This document shows, piece after piece, positions 39,577 through 49,169 of a stretch of DNA of 64,000 nucleotides. Under the pieces are notes generated by a model. The model searched no databases. It was given only the letters and a program-made list of their open reading frames with translations, and was not told the DNA's origin. Every line of letters begins with the position of its first letter. Position 1 is the stretch's first letter. This DNA comes from Paulinella micropora (taxonomy: Eukaryota > Cercozoa > Imbricatea > Euglyphida > Paulinellidae), in NCBI GenBank assembly GCA_019918135.1, contig WBZZ01002360.1:1-64000 (forward strand). Reading direction: 5' to 3'. The translations under genes were made by a program, and so were the position numbers.

Positions 39577-41608
39577 ATGAGCCAAGCGGTCCCTGCGTCT
39601 TGCCCCACCGCCGCCGAGCCGGGCGACCCCGTAGAACTACTGCTCTTGCTCAGGGGCGGGCCCGACGGCTTCGAAGCCAGCTTCCGCCACCTAGTGCGCC
39701 GCACCCCGCCCATCGCCCTCCGCTACTTGTTCCAGAGCCGGTGCCTGTTTGGCGCCGGTCCGTCGTCCTGGGTTCTTCAGCCTCTGGCACAGAAAGACGG
39801 GCCAGTGGCTGCTGCGGCCGAGCGCCACGCCCGGACTGCGGGACCTCTGGGATTGCTACGAGAGGCTTGCGGAGGGCGCCGTCCGGCCCTTGCCGCTGCC
39901 CGGCCAAGCCCTGCAGAACCTGGGGAGTACGTGTGCGTTGGACGCGGCCGTGCTGGGCGGCATCACTGCGCGCTTAACGCTGGCCTGCCTGCCCGCTCGG
40001 TCCGAAAGACTGCCCGCCCTGACGTTTGCGCAAGAGTGGCTAGAGTGGCTGCGAGTCCTAGCTACGGTCTGGGGGCGGCTGCGCCGGCTACCACAGTACG
40101 CCAAAGCCGAAGCGTTGTGGCGAGTCGTGACACGTCTGCAGGAGCTGAGCCACGAGCAGCGGCACAAGGTGCTGACGGTCTTCGGGGCCGAGCTCCTGGT
40201 GTGTGACCTCGTGCGCGAGCTCGGACTGCGGCCCGACACGGGTGCTTGTCTGCTGGCTACCAGGAACGTGGTGGCGTTCCTGTGGGCGGGGCTGCTGTTG
40301 CTAGGGCAGGAGGACCTGGTGCGGCTGCTGGCCGAGGCCGGGAAGGTGCTCCGCCTGCCGGAGGCCACGGGCTCGTCCGGGCCGGCCTGGGTCCGCGCAG
40401 CCCTGTGCGTGTGGTCTCCGTTCTTGCTAGACTACTTTCTGCGTTCGGCGCCCGGCCCGGAGCCGGGCCCCGTCCTGGCGGAAATGCTGTACACCGTGTG
40501 CGTGCTGGCTTGGGAACCCCAGGGGACGTCCTTCCGCCTCCGCCTCAAGCTCCTGCCCCTGCTGCGCTGCCTCGCACAAGTGCTCCTGGCCCACGGAGCT
40601 CGGCCCAGCGCCAAGTGGGCGGGGTTGGGGCAGGAGACAGACGAGGCCCTGCTCAACTACCTGCGGGGCCGGGGCCTCCACTCACCGGCGGCTACGCTGG
40701 ACTACCTAGGCCAGGAGGGCGAGCGGGCCTGGCACCGGCAGGCAGCCGAGGCACCGTCTGAGCCTACCAACCCCCTGCAGCGGCTGTACGTGGACGCACG
40801 GGAAGCCTTGGATCAGATGCGGGCCGATGAACAAAGCGCTAGCAACAGCGTCAGGCGCACCCGGCAAGAGTTGGCGCGGACCAAAGAAGAACTAGCTACT
40901 AAGCAGACGGAGCTGGGCCGGGTGACTCGGCAGCTCGCTAGCAAGCAGGCCGCCGTGCGCGAGACCCTGAACGAGGTGGCCGCAGTGCGCCGGGACCTGC
41001 GCACGCAGACTGAGCAGCTGCGGTCGGGGCAACGGGCGCTCGACAAGATTCAGCAGACGGTCGAGTCGGCACAGGCCGTGCGCCGGGACGTACAAGCGCA
41101 GAAGCAGGAGCTGCGCTCGGGCGAGGCGGCTCTGGCTAGGGTGCGGGCGTCCATGGACGACCTGCGGACGGTCGTTGACACACTGCGGCGGGAGAAGGAC
41201 GAGCTAGCCTCCCAGGTGGCGAAGGCCCAGGCGCAGCCGGCGGCGGCACGAAAGCACGAGCTAGCCCCCGGGCCGGAGGCGGCCCCGGCGCCGGTCGAGA
41301 GCGCCGGGGCGACCGCACAGCTGCTGACCGGCCTCCGGCCCGAGCGCTGGCCGGACGTGGATGACGTGGACGCGGTCGGCGCCCTGCGGCAGGGCCTGGC
41401 TCAGCGGCTGGCTCAGGTCTCCGACCTAGAACGCAAGCTCCAGCGGCCGTCGTGTGTGGTGTGCCTCGAGGAACCGGGCCGGGAGACGGGGCCGCTCGTC
41501 GTCTTTGTGCCGTGCGGCCACCTGCGCGTGTGCCAGGACTGTGCCCAGGGACTGAAGCAGTGTCCCTGCTGCCGTGCGGTCATACAAGCAGCCGTGAAGC
41601 CTTGCTAA
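39577..41608 (+). CDS. coiled-coil protein with C-terminal RING finger (probable E3 ligase; one frame break)
   Basis: About 677 codons from ATG 39577 to TAA 41608. The first 60 codons are in frame 1 (LRGGPDGFEASFRHLVRRTP); near 39760 the frame changes by one base. Residues about 120-400 are helical, including QALQNLGSTCALDAAVLGG. A long heptad coiled coil follows (RTRQELARTKEELATKQTEL; about 40840-41225). The C-terminus is a C3HC4 RING (CVVCLEEPG, VPCGHLRVCQDC, QCPCCRAVI; 41453-41587) like that of IAP-type ligases. Coiled coil plus RING suggests an oligomeric ubiquitin ligase. AATAAA follows at 41676. Confidence 0.8.
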
Positions 41609-41675
41609 GGGCTCCTACCCAGGACCGGGAGAGAGGAAGAGAAGAAAAGTTGTCAGCCTGTTTTTGGATCAAGAA

Positions 41676-41681
41676 AATAAA
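41676..41681 (+). terminator. polyadenylation signal AATAAA
   Basis: AATAAA 68 bases after the RING gene stop. Confidence 0.65.
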
Positions 41682-41791
41682 AACGTCCTGAGCGGCCTCC
41701 TGCCGGAAGGCTAGACTACGACCTGTCCGTCTCTCTCCGGACTGACATAGGCACCGGCACGCCCGTGCACAGTTTGTGCCAGGGGGGCTAG

Positions 41792-43083
41792 TTCCCCAGT
41801 CAGGACGGTTTCTTTTGCATTTCCGATGCCATTTGCGCTTTCACGGGCTGTTCTGAAAATTCTGCCAGAAAAAAGTGGCTCAAGGTGGCACACAAGATTT
41901 CTGGAGCGAAGGCAGCTCGACATCTGGAAGTAAAGTATTTTGCTTTTCCCCTACGTGTTAAATGAATCGGTCACTGGTCTCCACAGAAGGTAGTGGAGGT
42001 GAAGAAGAAGGGTAGTGAAAGGGCGGCACAGTGTGTAAGGGCTAACGATTTACTAATAATCCTAACCCATCTGGATCACGAACGTTCGAAGGAACTTCGT
42101 GCTAAGGTCACGGCCCTAGCCTTAGGCGCGACGGCGGGCAGCTCTGTTTTTGCAGCATCACTCGCTGCTTTCTTATCATCATCACTTAGAAACGAATGGA
42201 AACCCAATACCATGGTTCAACTGGCAGGATCCCAGCAGCAGCCAGAAAGGTCCAAGCTTGTTGAGGAACCTGCGGCAAAGCGCCTCAAGCTGTCGGCGCC
42301 ACAAGATACCAGCACACCTACCGAAGGCAACCCCAAGCCCGCGGTGTCGCTTGACGGCGCAGCAGAAAAATCACAACCAGTACAACAGCCACGGTTCGAA
42401 CATCCGTCCGAACTTGCACAGGAGCCTGCGGCAAAGTGTACTAAGCTATCGCCGCCAAAAGCAATAATCAAACCTATTGCAAGCCCTCCCAAGTCAGTGG
42501 CTTTGCCGCAGCCACACGTAAGCACGCCTAAGCCACAGGAGATCGATTGGGACGGCAGCGACATCACGCCTTCCAACGGCAAGAAGTACTTGGAGCAGAT
42601 GATTACGGAGATGCGCAAGATTCACCCAGCGCACGAGATCGAGCCCGAGCCCGTGTACCTCGGCTTCATCAAGCCGCTGACCAACACCAAACATTTCATG
42701 ACGAGGGCGCAAGTGCGTGCCTGGGTCTTTGAACACCGCACCAGCATCTACATTCGTGAATATTTCGACAAGGACGGCGTGCGCAAGATTCCGTTCCACA
42801 TCGATCATATTATTCCAGACTCGCTGGGCGGAGCCGACCACCCGCGAAACTACGCGCTGATGCCTGAGATCTTCAATCAAAAATTTGCGTCGTGGTGGAT
42901 GCCAGCCAAGGCCCAGTACATTGGTAACTAGTTCGCTTGTATACCTCTTTTTTTGTTGGCTAATGCTCAGCCTGCTATGTGTTTGCAGGTCGTACAGCAG
43001 CACGCACCTCCATTCTTTTTGCCAAGTACATAAAAAAGAAATATACAAGTGAAATATCGTTGGATGACCTAGAGGAAATGTAG
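41792..43083 (+). CDS. HNH endonuclease with KilA-N/Bro-like N-domain; one intron and an in-frame TGA
   Basis: HNH nuclease: FHIDHIIPDSLGGADHPRNY (about 42795-42855) has the His-x-Asp-His, Gly-Gly and Asn of the fold. Upstream, sequence from 41792 (FFCISDAICAFTGCSENSAR; KYFAFPLRV) matches the KilA-N/Bro-like domain of the gene at 43667 codon for codon across a TGA at 41963-41965, where that gene has Arg. The start codon is not identified; a TAG precedes at 41789. After ...QYIG an intron at 42924-42988 (GTAACT...TTTGCAG, 65 bases) is predicted: joined across it the protein continues exactly as in the second HNH gene (54318-55029) and ends at TAG 43081-43083. Two Lys-rich motifs (PAAKRLKLS, PAAKCTKLS) repeat in the linker. 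Broken or recoded at the TGA; otherwise a site-specific DNA-cutting or homing role is inferred. Confidence 0.65.
42924..42988 (+). other. predicted 65-base spliceosomal-type intron
   Basis: 5' GTAACT, a T-rich stretch, GCTAAT as possible branch site, 3' GTTTGCAG. Its removal restores similarity to the HNH gene at 54318-55029 (LFxxY block). Confidence 0.7.
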
Positions 43084-43185
43084 ACATTTTGTCCACCAGG
43101 CGCTCAAAAAAATGAATTAGAACTAAGTCCCTGCAACAAGAGAAGCAAAGAAATGCGTCTGCAAACGGTTGTCAGCTGCTAATTA

Positions 43186-43191
43186 AATAAA
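43186..43191 (+). terminator. polyadenylation signal AATAAA
   Basis: AATAAA 103 bases after the HNH gene stop at 43083, consistent with the spliced 3' exon. Confidence 0.65.
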
Positions 43192-43289
43192 CTAATTTTT
43201 TTGAAAAAGAACTGTCTTGGCCCACTTTTACAATCCCCTCCGCAGATTTTCTTTTGAGTAGGCCTCTGTCTTGCCGTCGACATGTCCCG

Positions 43290-43350
43290 AGTTTTGGTTT
43301 GCGTACAGAAAGGCTTAGGCAAGCACGAAACGGCAAACTCGGCCTTTCAC
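43290..43350 (+). pseudogene. relic of the 3' end of a 43667-like gene
   Basis: The frame GLRTERLRQARNG matches SLRIETLRQARNG near the C-terminus of the gene at 43667-45250 (45145-45190). Only about 50 bases are alike, and the surroundings are not, so this looks like a leftover of a duplication. Confidence 0.55.
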
Positions 43351-43666
43351 GCGCGGGCGGGGTTAGACCGCTGTAGAGGAACGGGACTCCTGCCGACGGG
43401 AATCTTCTTTTTTTCCCCCGCCCGGCCCCCCCCCTCCGTCACATTGCCTACCCTTTTTGTTCCCCCCCCCCCCCTCCTCTCTCCCATCACAGAAATAGAG
43501 AGGGGGGGGGGCCGACCGGCGGGAAGGAGCTGAAAGAGTCTGAGCGAGGGTCGGGGGGAGGGGGAGTTGCAAAGGGGAATGCGCATAGAGAAAAAAAGGA
43601 ATCACCTACAAAACCAGCATAACTCATAAAAAGGCGTGGCAAACAAAAACAAAACCCACGGTCTGC

Positions 43667-45250
43667 ATGCAGACAGAACTAGTCCCCGCTGCTCCTACCT
43701 CCGTGGCCACCGTGGCGGCGCCCCCTGGCGAAACCAGCTCGGTAGGAGCAGAGGACCCCACTAATGTCTTGCAAGAAGCTCAATTGCTCATGGGCATGAA
43801 ACCAGCAGATTTCGCCAACATCCGGCAAGCTCCAGGCGGCCTGTTTTCTATTTTTGACGGGATCGCAAAGTTCACCGAGTGCGACCAGGGTACTGCAAGA
43901 AAAAAGTGGTACCAGGTGGCACCAAAGTGTGGGAGATCAAGTACTACCGAGGAAAAAAGTGGTCCAAGGTGCCACCCTGGTGGCACCCCTGATTTTCCCG
44001 TGAAGTTTTTTGCCTTTCCACTCCGAACCGCACGGACCGGCGGGGGCGAGATGGCACCTGCACGGGAGGTCAGGGAAGGCGAGCACCGGGCCTCGCCTTG
44101 CACGACCTTCAAGGGCCTGCTGACAATTTTGAGTCATCTCGAGCACCCGAGATGCAAGAAGCTGCGCGAAGAAATGGCCAGGATCGCAACAAGAGCGGCG
44201 GCGGGCGACGAGGCACTGGAGAAAGCCTTGCCAGTGCGCAGGCAAGAACTGCCCACAGACGTCCGCGACCTGATGCGCACCGGTTTGGCTGGCTTTGGCG
44301 ACTCGAACACGGTAATCCTGAAGACCATGGTCGCGCAGCTGGGCACGATGGTGGAGATGAAAGATAGGCTGCTCGAGGCCAACTCGAGGATCATCGAGCA
44401 GCAGACAGCTCGGCTCGAGGAGCAGACAGCTCGGCTCGGGGAGCAGTCTGCTCGGCTGGCGCTGGCGGACGTGGCCTTGAAGCAGCAGCAACTCATCACG
44501 AGTTTGCAGGAAGAGAAGGCCGCCAAGCGCCGCAAGCTGTTGTTAGGCGCGGTGCCCGTGTTCTCGGCCGAGGATGCTAGCGAGAGCGACAGCAACGACT
44601 ACCCGCCCGGCTCGACCTGCAAGGGAGACCCGCGTTGGTCTCGGCTGATGACTGAACAAGCTAGAGTTTTCGTTGAACGGCTAGCTCGTGCTATCACATC
44701 CTACACCAAGAACGTGCGCGATCAGTACCTGAACACAGAGGAACCAGAAGAGGAGATCGAGCCTGAAGTCTGGCAGCAAGCCAATGACGCAGCAATCGAA
44801 GCGCTGCGGCAGGCGGTCGCGGAAATCTTGCGCCCCGCGCCTGGTGCCTTAGCTCGTTTCCACGCGGTCAACGGTACCCAAATCTATAGCGAGATCGTGC
44901 GGATAGTGTGCAGGAGACTCCCACGTCGAAATCTAAATTCCACGGATCTGCCTCTCGCGCATTTTTTCCTGTACCTCGTGGCCAAGAACAAATTCTTTGC
45001 GCAAGTGGCTGGCAACGAAGATGACACGGACTTGGCTAGAGACCTGGAGCTCGAGACTACGCTGGGCGAAGAAGTTCTGGGACATGACGTGTTTCTGTAT
45101 TCGCTCGATGAGCCGCGCGGGCTGGTGACCAAAGACAGTCAGGAACATTCGTTGCGTATAGAAACGCTCAGGCAAGCACGAAATGGCGACGCGCAGGCCG
45201 AGGCCTTCTTCTTGGCCAGGGGCCTGCCAGTGAAGTACCTTGTGCGTTAA
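43667..45250 (+). CDS. KilA-N/Bro-like coiled-coil protein
   Basis: 527 residues in one frame from ATG 43667. Residues about 40-180 resemble the KilA-N/Bro type of DNA-binding domain of large DNA viruses: GLFSIFDGIAKFTECDQGTA, then FKGLLTILSHLEHPRCKKLR and ATRAAAGDEALEKAL. A second frame in 43925-43985 (VWEIKYYRGKKWSKVPPWW) is also protein-like, so two compensating shifts may hide there. A coiled coil with near-repeats EEQTARLGEQSARL (about 44390-44520) and AAKRRKL follow. The C-terminal domain (RARFH..IYSEIVRIVCRRL; LRIETLRQARNGD) is shared with the relic at 43290. The N-domain also heads the HNH gene just upstream. Confidence 0.7.
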   Translation: MQTELVPAAPTSVATVAAPPGETSSVGAEDPTNVLQEAQLLMGMKPADFANIRQAPGGLFSIFDGIAKFTECDQGTARKKWYQVAPKCGRSSTTEEKSGPRCHPGGTPDFPVKFFAFPLRTARTGGGEMAPAREVREGEHRASPCTTFKGLLTILSHLEHPRCKKLREEMARIATRAAAGDEALEKALPVRRQELPTDVRDLMRTGLAGFGDSNTVILKTMVAQLGTMVEMKDRLLEANSRIIEQQTARLEEQTARLGEQSARLALADVALKQQQLITSLQEEKAAKRRKLLLGAVPVFSAEDASESDSNDYPPGSTCKGDPRWSRLMTEQARVFVERLARAITSYTKNVRDQYLNTEEPEEEIEPEVWQQANDAAIEALRQAVAEILRPAPGALARFHAVNGTQIYSEIVRIVCRRLPRRNLNSTDLPLAHFFLYLVAKNKFFAQVAGNEDDTDLARDLELETTLGEEVLGHDVFLYSLDEPRGLVTKDSQEHSLRIETLRQARNGDAQAEAFFLARGLPVKYLVR

Positions 45251-45546
45251 AAACAGTGCTAAACCTTTCAATACGCAACTCAGTTTTTTAAACAAACCTT
45301 CTCAGTAAACAATATATATAATGCGGTATTTTGTGAGGAGACAGAATGTACGCACGGTTTGAGGAGGGAGAGGGGGGGGCAAGACGGCGGAAGGGGGAGG
45401 GGGCCGCCACGCGCACTTTTTTTTTGGGGGGGGGTTTGTGGGCTTTTTCTTCTTGATATGGCAGGGGAGGGGGGGGAACTGCCGGGCGGGAGGGAAACAA
45501 CACCCTGTCTTTCAAGAGCTTAGCTATATTTTTATTGGACTGTGGG
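45251..45546. other. promoter-like A/T and poly-C/G region
   Basis: ATATATATAATG at 45311-45322 is TATA-like and a second TATATTTTTATT lies at 45525-45536, 12 bases before the next ATG region. No gene seen. Confidence 0.45.
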
Positions 45547-45984
45547 ATGGCGACAGCAAATTCCTCACCCGGCTTCCAGGGCTTGTTGGCCGGCTGGGCG
45601 GCACGGACCGAGGAGCCCAAGGGCCTACCGCCGGAGCCCAAGGGCCTAGTACTACCGTCTGTAGCAGCAGTAGCCGCGCAACGTTCGCCGATCGCGGCAC
45701 CGCCGCAGGGGCCTGCGCGAGCAGAGGCCCAGCGCTGGCTGCGGACGGAGCTCGAGGCGCAGGGCGTGCAGGGGCCCGCGCTGGCCACGGTGCTGCGCAC
45801 CTTGCAATACCGCGATCGCGCGGGCCTGCTGCGGCTGACAGAAGACGACCTGAAATTCTTGGTGACCAGTGCCAGGCCGCGGCTAGAGCCTGACCTGGCG
45901 CTGCTACTACGCGATATTCTGCACGACGGGGGCGGCTTGGAAAGACGACCCGCCAATATTAAAAAAGAAGGCGAGCCTGGCTGA
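45547..45984 (+). CDS. hypothetical protein with SAM-like helical domain
   Basis: 145 residues from ATG 45547 to TGA 45984. N-terminus with a direct repeat EEPKGLPPEPKGL. The C-terminal 80 residues form an all-helical unit (AEAQRWLRTELEAQGVQGPA; YRDRAGLLRLTEDDLKFL; LALLLRDILHDGG) with the spacing of a SAM-type interaction domain; that reading is tentative. Ends with a basic-acidic tail (IKKEGEPG). Confidence 0.6.
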   Translation: MATANSSPGFQGLLAGWAARTEEPKGLPPEPKGLVLPSVAAVAAQRSPIAAPPQGPARAEAQRWLRTELEAQGVQGPALATVLRTLQYRDRAGLLRLTEDDLKFLVTSARPRLEPDLALLLRDILHDGGGLERRPANIKKEGEPG

Positions 45985-46106
45985 GAGACCTTGGTGAAAT
46001 ACGCAGGATCGAGTTCACAAAAAGAAGTAACGCGCGCGGTGCCACACGACGCCCTCGCCCTTTCCACCACAAACGAGACTCGCCTCGAAGAGTGAGGCAG
46101 ACAAAG

Positions 46107-46112
46107 TTTATT
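46107..46112 (-). terminator. polyadenylation signal AATAAA overlapping a stop codon
   Basis: On the minus strand TAATAAA joins the stop codon (46113-46111) of the membrane protein gene to its polyadenylation signal. Confidence 0.6.
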
Positions 46113-46836
46113 AAAGACCTTTGTTGGGCAACAAAGAAGGGTCCAGCAACAAAGAAGGGTCCAGCAACCGGAAAGTGGCCTTGGTCGGCGCCGTGGAAGA
46201 AAGGTTGCTCACCCGGATCTCGTTGTTTTCTATGTTGGCATACGTGTACATCATCCCCTGGGCAATGGGATGTTGCACCAGAATGCATTTGCCGTAGATC
46301 GAGGAGGAATTGTCGCGTTCTTCGTAGGCAATCCACCAGCCAAGAGCTGAATGGTTTGAGTCGTTGATTTGCTTCATCACCAGGCACCCCCCGCAGTCGG
46401 TGTCGGGTGCGCCTGGCGCAAGCCCGTACTTATTTACACTTGCAGGATGATTGTACAAAAGCAGATAGATCCTGTCGTCAAAGAGTTCGTCCTGCTTCTT
46501 TTGGGACATGACGCAGCTGCTGAAATTCGAGACGTTGAAAAGTCCAAAGGTTTGCAGTGTAGCATTGGCGGTGCTGCATTCCTGCATCCGCAGCCCTAGC
46601 CAGGCAGGTTCCGACTCGTTCCCCTCGGGCACCACGCTCAGACACTGGCAAGATCTCTCGTCATACAACAAGGCTGAACCCACCAAGCGGGTTAGATTCG
46701 AGGAGCTGAGATCACACTGGTCTCGCGAATCAGATTTTAGCGGTTTCTCTATAAACGCTACTATTAGTCCTATTAGTCCCGCAATCATCCAAAACACCGC
46801 AAAGGCTACGACTAACATGCACTCCGCTTTGGTCAT
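46111..46836 (-). CDS. predicted signal-anchored membrane glycoprotein
   Basis: 241 residues from ATG 46836 (TKAECMLVVAFAVFWMIAG); a longer start in the same frame would add a basic tail but has no ATG. One transmembrane helix (VVAFAVFWMIAGLIGLIVAF, residues about 9-28) is followed by a cysteine-containing ectodomain with several N-glycosylation sequons (NLT, NAT, NVS, NFS, NDS, NSS, NLS), so type II orientation with the C-terminus outside or lumenal. The C-terminus holds a repeat LLDPSLLLDPSLL coded by a DNA repeat at 46137-46165. Likely a virion-envelope or host-membrane protein; family unknown. Confidence 0.7.
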   Translation of the reverse strand: MTKAECMLVVAFAVFWMIAGLIGLIVAFIEKPLKSDSRDQCDLSSSNLTRLVGSALLYDERSCQCLSVVPEGNESEPAWLGLRMQECSTANATLQTFGLFNVSNFSSCVMSQKKQDELFDDRIYLLLYNHPASVNKYGLAPGAPDTDCGGCLVMKQINDSNHSALGWWIAYEERDNSSSIYGKCILVQHPIAQGMMYTYANIENNEIRVSNLSSTAPTKATFRLLDPSLLLDPSLLPNKGL

Positions 46837-47417
46837 TCCTTTTTTCTTGTCCTGCTTCTGTTGGCCCGAGTGCGGGAAAAACAGCTTTGCCGACAAGCTA
46901 CGTTTCCCCCCCCCCCCCCCCGCCAACCTTCACCGCCGCCCGTGCTAGCAGCTGGTTTTGCCCAGGAGGTGGTCGCACACTGCAAGCAATGCGGCGCCGG
47001 CCTCGGACACAAAAAACAGAAGAAGTGACAAACGGGCCTCTCTCTCTCTCTTTCTCCAAAACTCCCCCCCCCCCCCTCTCGCCGTTTCCCGTGCGTGCTT
47101 GCACTTTTCGTAATGCCCCGGCGAGAACGGCGAGGGGGGGGCGGGCGGGAATACATTTTAAGCTACCAAACATTTCCCGCCCGCCGTGCTGCCCCCCCCC
47201 CCCCGAAAAGAGATGACAGAATGGTAGCAATCGAAAGGTGGGTGAGAGTGGGAGGGGAAAAAGCTGTGTAAGAAAAAAAGAGTGGTAGGGAGTCCCGTAG
47301 CAAAAGAAAGGCGGTCGCGCGCCTTTGCCCCTTCCCACTTTTGCCAACACACCGAATTCTTTTTTTGCTTGGGTGGCTTACTTTGTAAAAAGCCGTTCCA
47401 CTCACACCACGTTCGGA
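46837..47417. other. divergent intergenic region
   Basis: Poly-C at 46908-46921, 47066-47077 and 47190-47202, CTCTCT near 47038. No gene seen. Confidence 0.55.
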
Positions 47418-48110
47418 ATGGAACACGTGGCGTCCGCGCTGGTGCCCTTCGAATTCCGCGGCAATGACGGGGCGGCCGACGATGACGACGACAGGTACAC
47501 GGGCCCGTTCGCGCCGCGCAGCACGAAGCACGGAGCGAACTCGTCACCCCAGCGGTGGCAGAATTACAACGACTACGACGGGGCCGGAGATGCGAACGCG
47601 CCGCCAGAGCCGATGCGCCCGCTGAGCCTGTACCCGGGTCTAGCGGAGGCCGAGCGGGAGGACGCCCAGCAGAACCCGGGCGCGGACGAATCTTTCTGCT
47701 TCGCGTGCCAGTTCTTGCCCAGAGGACAATGCGACAACAGAGACTTTGCGCACTTGCAGAGCTTATTCGACGAGTGGGGTGACAGGAGCCCACTAGTAGT
47801 GCTGCGGTGTGTGCAGCAGTGGTACCGGCGGCGCTGGCAGGAAGAGTGCAACCAGCACTGGCTGCTGAGCAGCATACGGTTGCACATCGTGAGCCACCGC
47901 GCCATGCCCCCGGAGGTTTTCAGAAAGAACGCTATGCGCACGAACCAGGCGCTGCTGTACCACCTGGTGACGCAGGGCCTGCTGCGCGAGAACGACGACG
48001 GGACAGTGCGAGAGATAGACGAGAACAGCTTTAGAAAATACCAGAGCCTAGTGCTAGCCAGCGTCAAACTACAGGCCGGCGCGCAGTCGAAAATGCCGGA
48101 GCCGTCCTAA
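47418..48110 (+). CDS. hypothetical protein with cysteine-rich core
   Basis: 230 residues in one frame from ATG 47418. N-terminus acidic (NDGAADDDDDRYTGPF). The core ESFCFACQFLPRGQC is followed by RDFAHLQSLFDEWGD, VVLRCVQQWYRRRWQEECNQ, LLSSIRLHIVSHRAMPPEVF and NAMRTNQALLYHLV; cysteines and histidines suggest zinc binding. The compact, well-conserved look (no low complexity after residue 90) suggests a core viral protein. Family not recognised. ATTAAA follows at 48149. Confidence 0.65.
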   Translation: MEHVASALVPFEFRGNDGAADDDDDRYTGPFAPRSTKHGANSSPQRWQNYNDYDGAGDANAPPEPMRPLSLYPGLAEAEREDAQQNPGADESFCFACQFLPRGQCDNRDFAHLQSLFDEWGDRSPLVVLRCVQQWYRRRWQEECNQHWLLSSIRLHIVSHRAMPPEVFRKNAMRTNQALLYHLVTQGLLRENDDGTVREIDENSFRKYQSLVLASVKLQAGAQSKMPEPS

Positions 48111-48148
48111 ATAATAGGCCGCTTGCAGAAAAAAAATTGCTTTTTAAT

Positions 48149-48154
48149 ATTAAA
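48149..48154 (+). terminator. polyadenylation signal ATTAAA
   Basis: ATTAAA 39 bases after the stop at 48110. Confidence 0.5.
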
Positions 48155-48292
48155 AAAACAGGAAAATCTCTTTTTTTAAAAAAAAACTCTGAACAGGCAG
48201 GGAGGACGCCCGCCGAAAACTAAAAAAGAAAAGACTAGAATCTCCTGACGACGCGCAACAGAATTCCTAACTCCGTGTGTTTTTGGTCGCTT

Positions 48293-49078
48293 CTAGTCAC
48301 AGTCCGAGTCACTGCAATCAGCACAGACTCCCTTGGGACTGCCGCTGAGCCACTTGCGTTGGATAGGAGTCTTTACACCTATCTCGAGCAGCTCTTCCCA
48401 CTTCAAGGTGCAGTCTCGTTCAGCTCTGTAGGCGTCTCCCAACAAATTCAACATTGGCAACGAAATAATTCTTTGTACGGCTTCTGTGATTTGGTCGCTG
48501 CTCCGCACCTCCGATATAATGCCGTCCAGTGGCAGATGCCTGAGGAATTGGTGTTCGCACTTGTGACTTCTTTGGTCCAGCGACAAGCTGAGTTCCATCA
48601 CTGTTTTGCCGGTCCGGATCGTGTGTTTGCAGTACAACACCAAGCGCGCACTAACGGGTACAGATTCGCCGTAGCGTCTGCCCACGTCCATGTTCAGCAG
48701 GCCGTGCGCATCCAACTCTTCTCCGTTTTCGTAGTAATGGTAGGGAACTGCGCCGGTGATCCCGTATTTCTCAAAACCCCTGCCCAGGGTCACTTGCTCG
48801 ATCTGTTGGACAAGTGTCTTTTGCACCGCGCGGAGTTCGCCTTGCTTAGCTATTTTAGCTAAGGGCAGCAAGGAGGACTCTAGACGCTTGCAGGTCGTGC
48901 CTAGCACGGCCAAGGAAGACGGCGAGTACGAGATGAGCAATTCTAGTGTGCTGCCCTCCAGCAGCTCGAGCAGATCCAACAAGGAAGAACGACCGTGTGC
49001 ACGCTTCTGTCTTTTGTTCGGTCGCGCAGCGTTTTTCGTTCCGTCGTCGGTCGAGCTCGCTGCTCCAAGAAAAGACAT
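48293..49078 (-). CDS. hypothetical protein with F-box-like N-terminus
   Basis: 261 residues in one frame from ATG 49078. NKRQKRAHGR near the start is nuclear-localisation-like. Residues 30-65 (LLDLLELLEGSTLELLISYS, LAVLGTTCKRLESSL) have the spacing of an F-box, weakly. The rest is a mixed domain (KYGITGAVPYHYYENGEELD; LVLYCKHTIRTGKTVMELSL) with a Cys/Asp tail (CADCSDSDCD). The upstream frame into the TG repeats (Thr-His repeats) is not coding. Confidence 0.6.
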   Translation of the reverse strand: MSFLGAASSTDDGTKNAARPNKRQKRAHGRSSLLDLLELLEGSTLELLISYSPSSLAVLGTTCKRLESSLLPLAKIAKQGELRAVQKTLVQQIEQVTLGRGFEKYGITGAVPYHYYENGEELDAHGLLNMDVGRRYGESVPVSARLVLYCKHTIRTGKTVMELSLSLDQRSHKCEHQFLRHLPLDGIISEVRSSDQITEAVQRIISLPMLNLLGDAYRAERDCTLKWEELLEIGVKTPIQRKWLSGSPKGVCADCSDSDCD

Positions 49079-49169
49079 ACTGCTACACAAATGTACAAGG
49101 AAGGCGTAACACAAAAAACAAAGCCCTTTCCTCCCTTTGTAAAAAATGTGCGTCGTCAATTTCGTGCAG

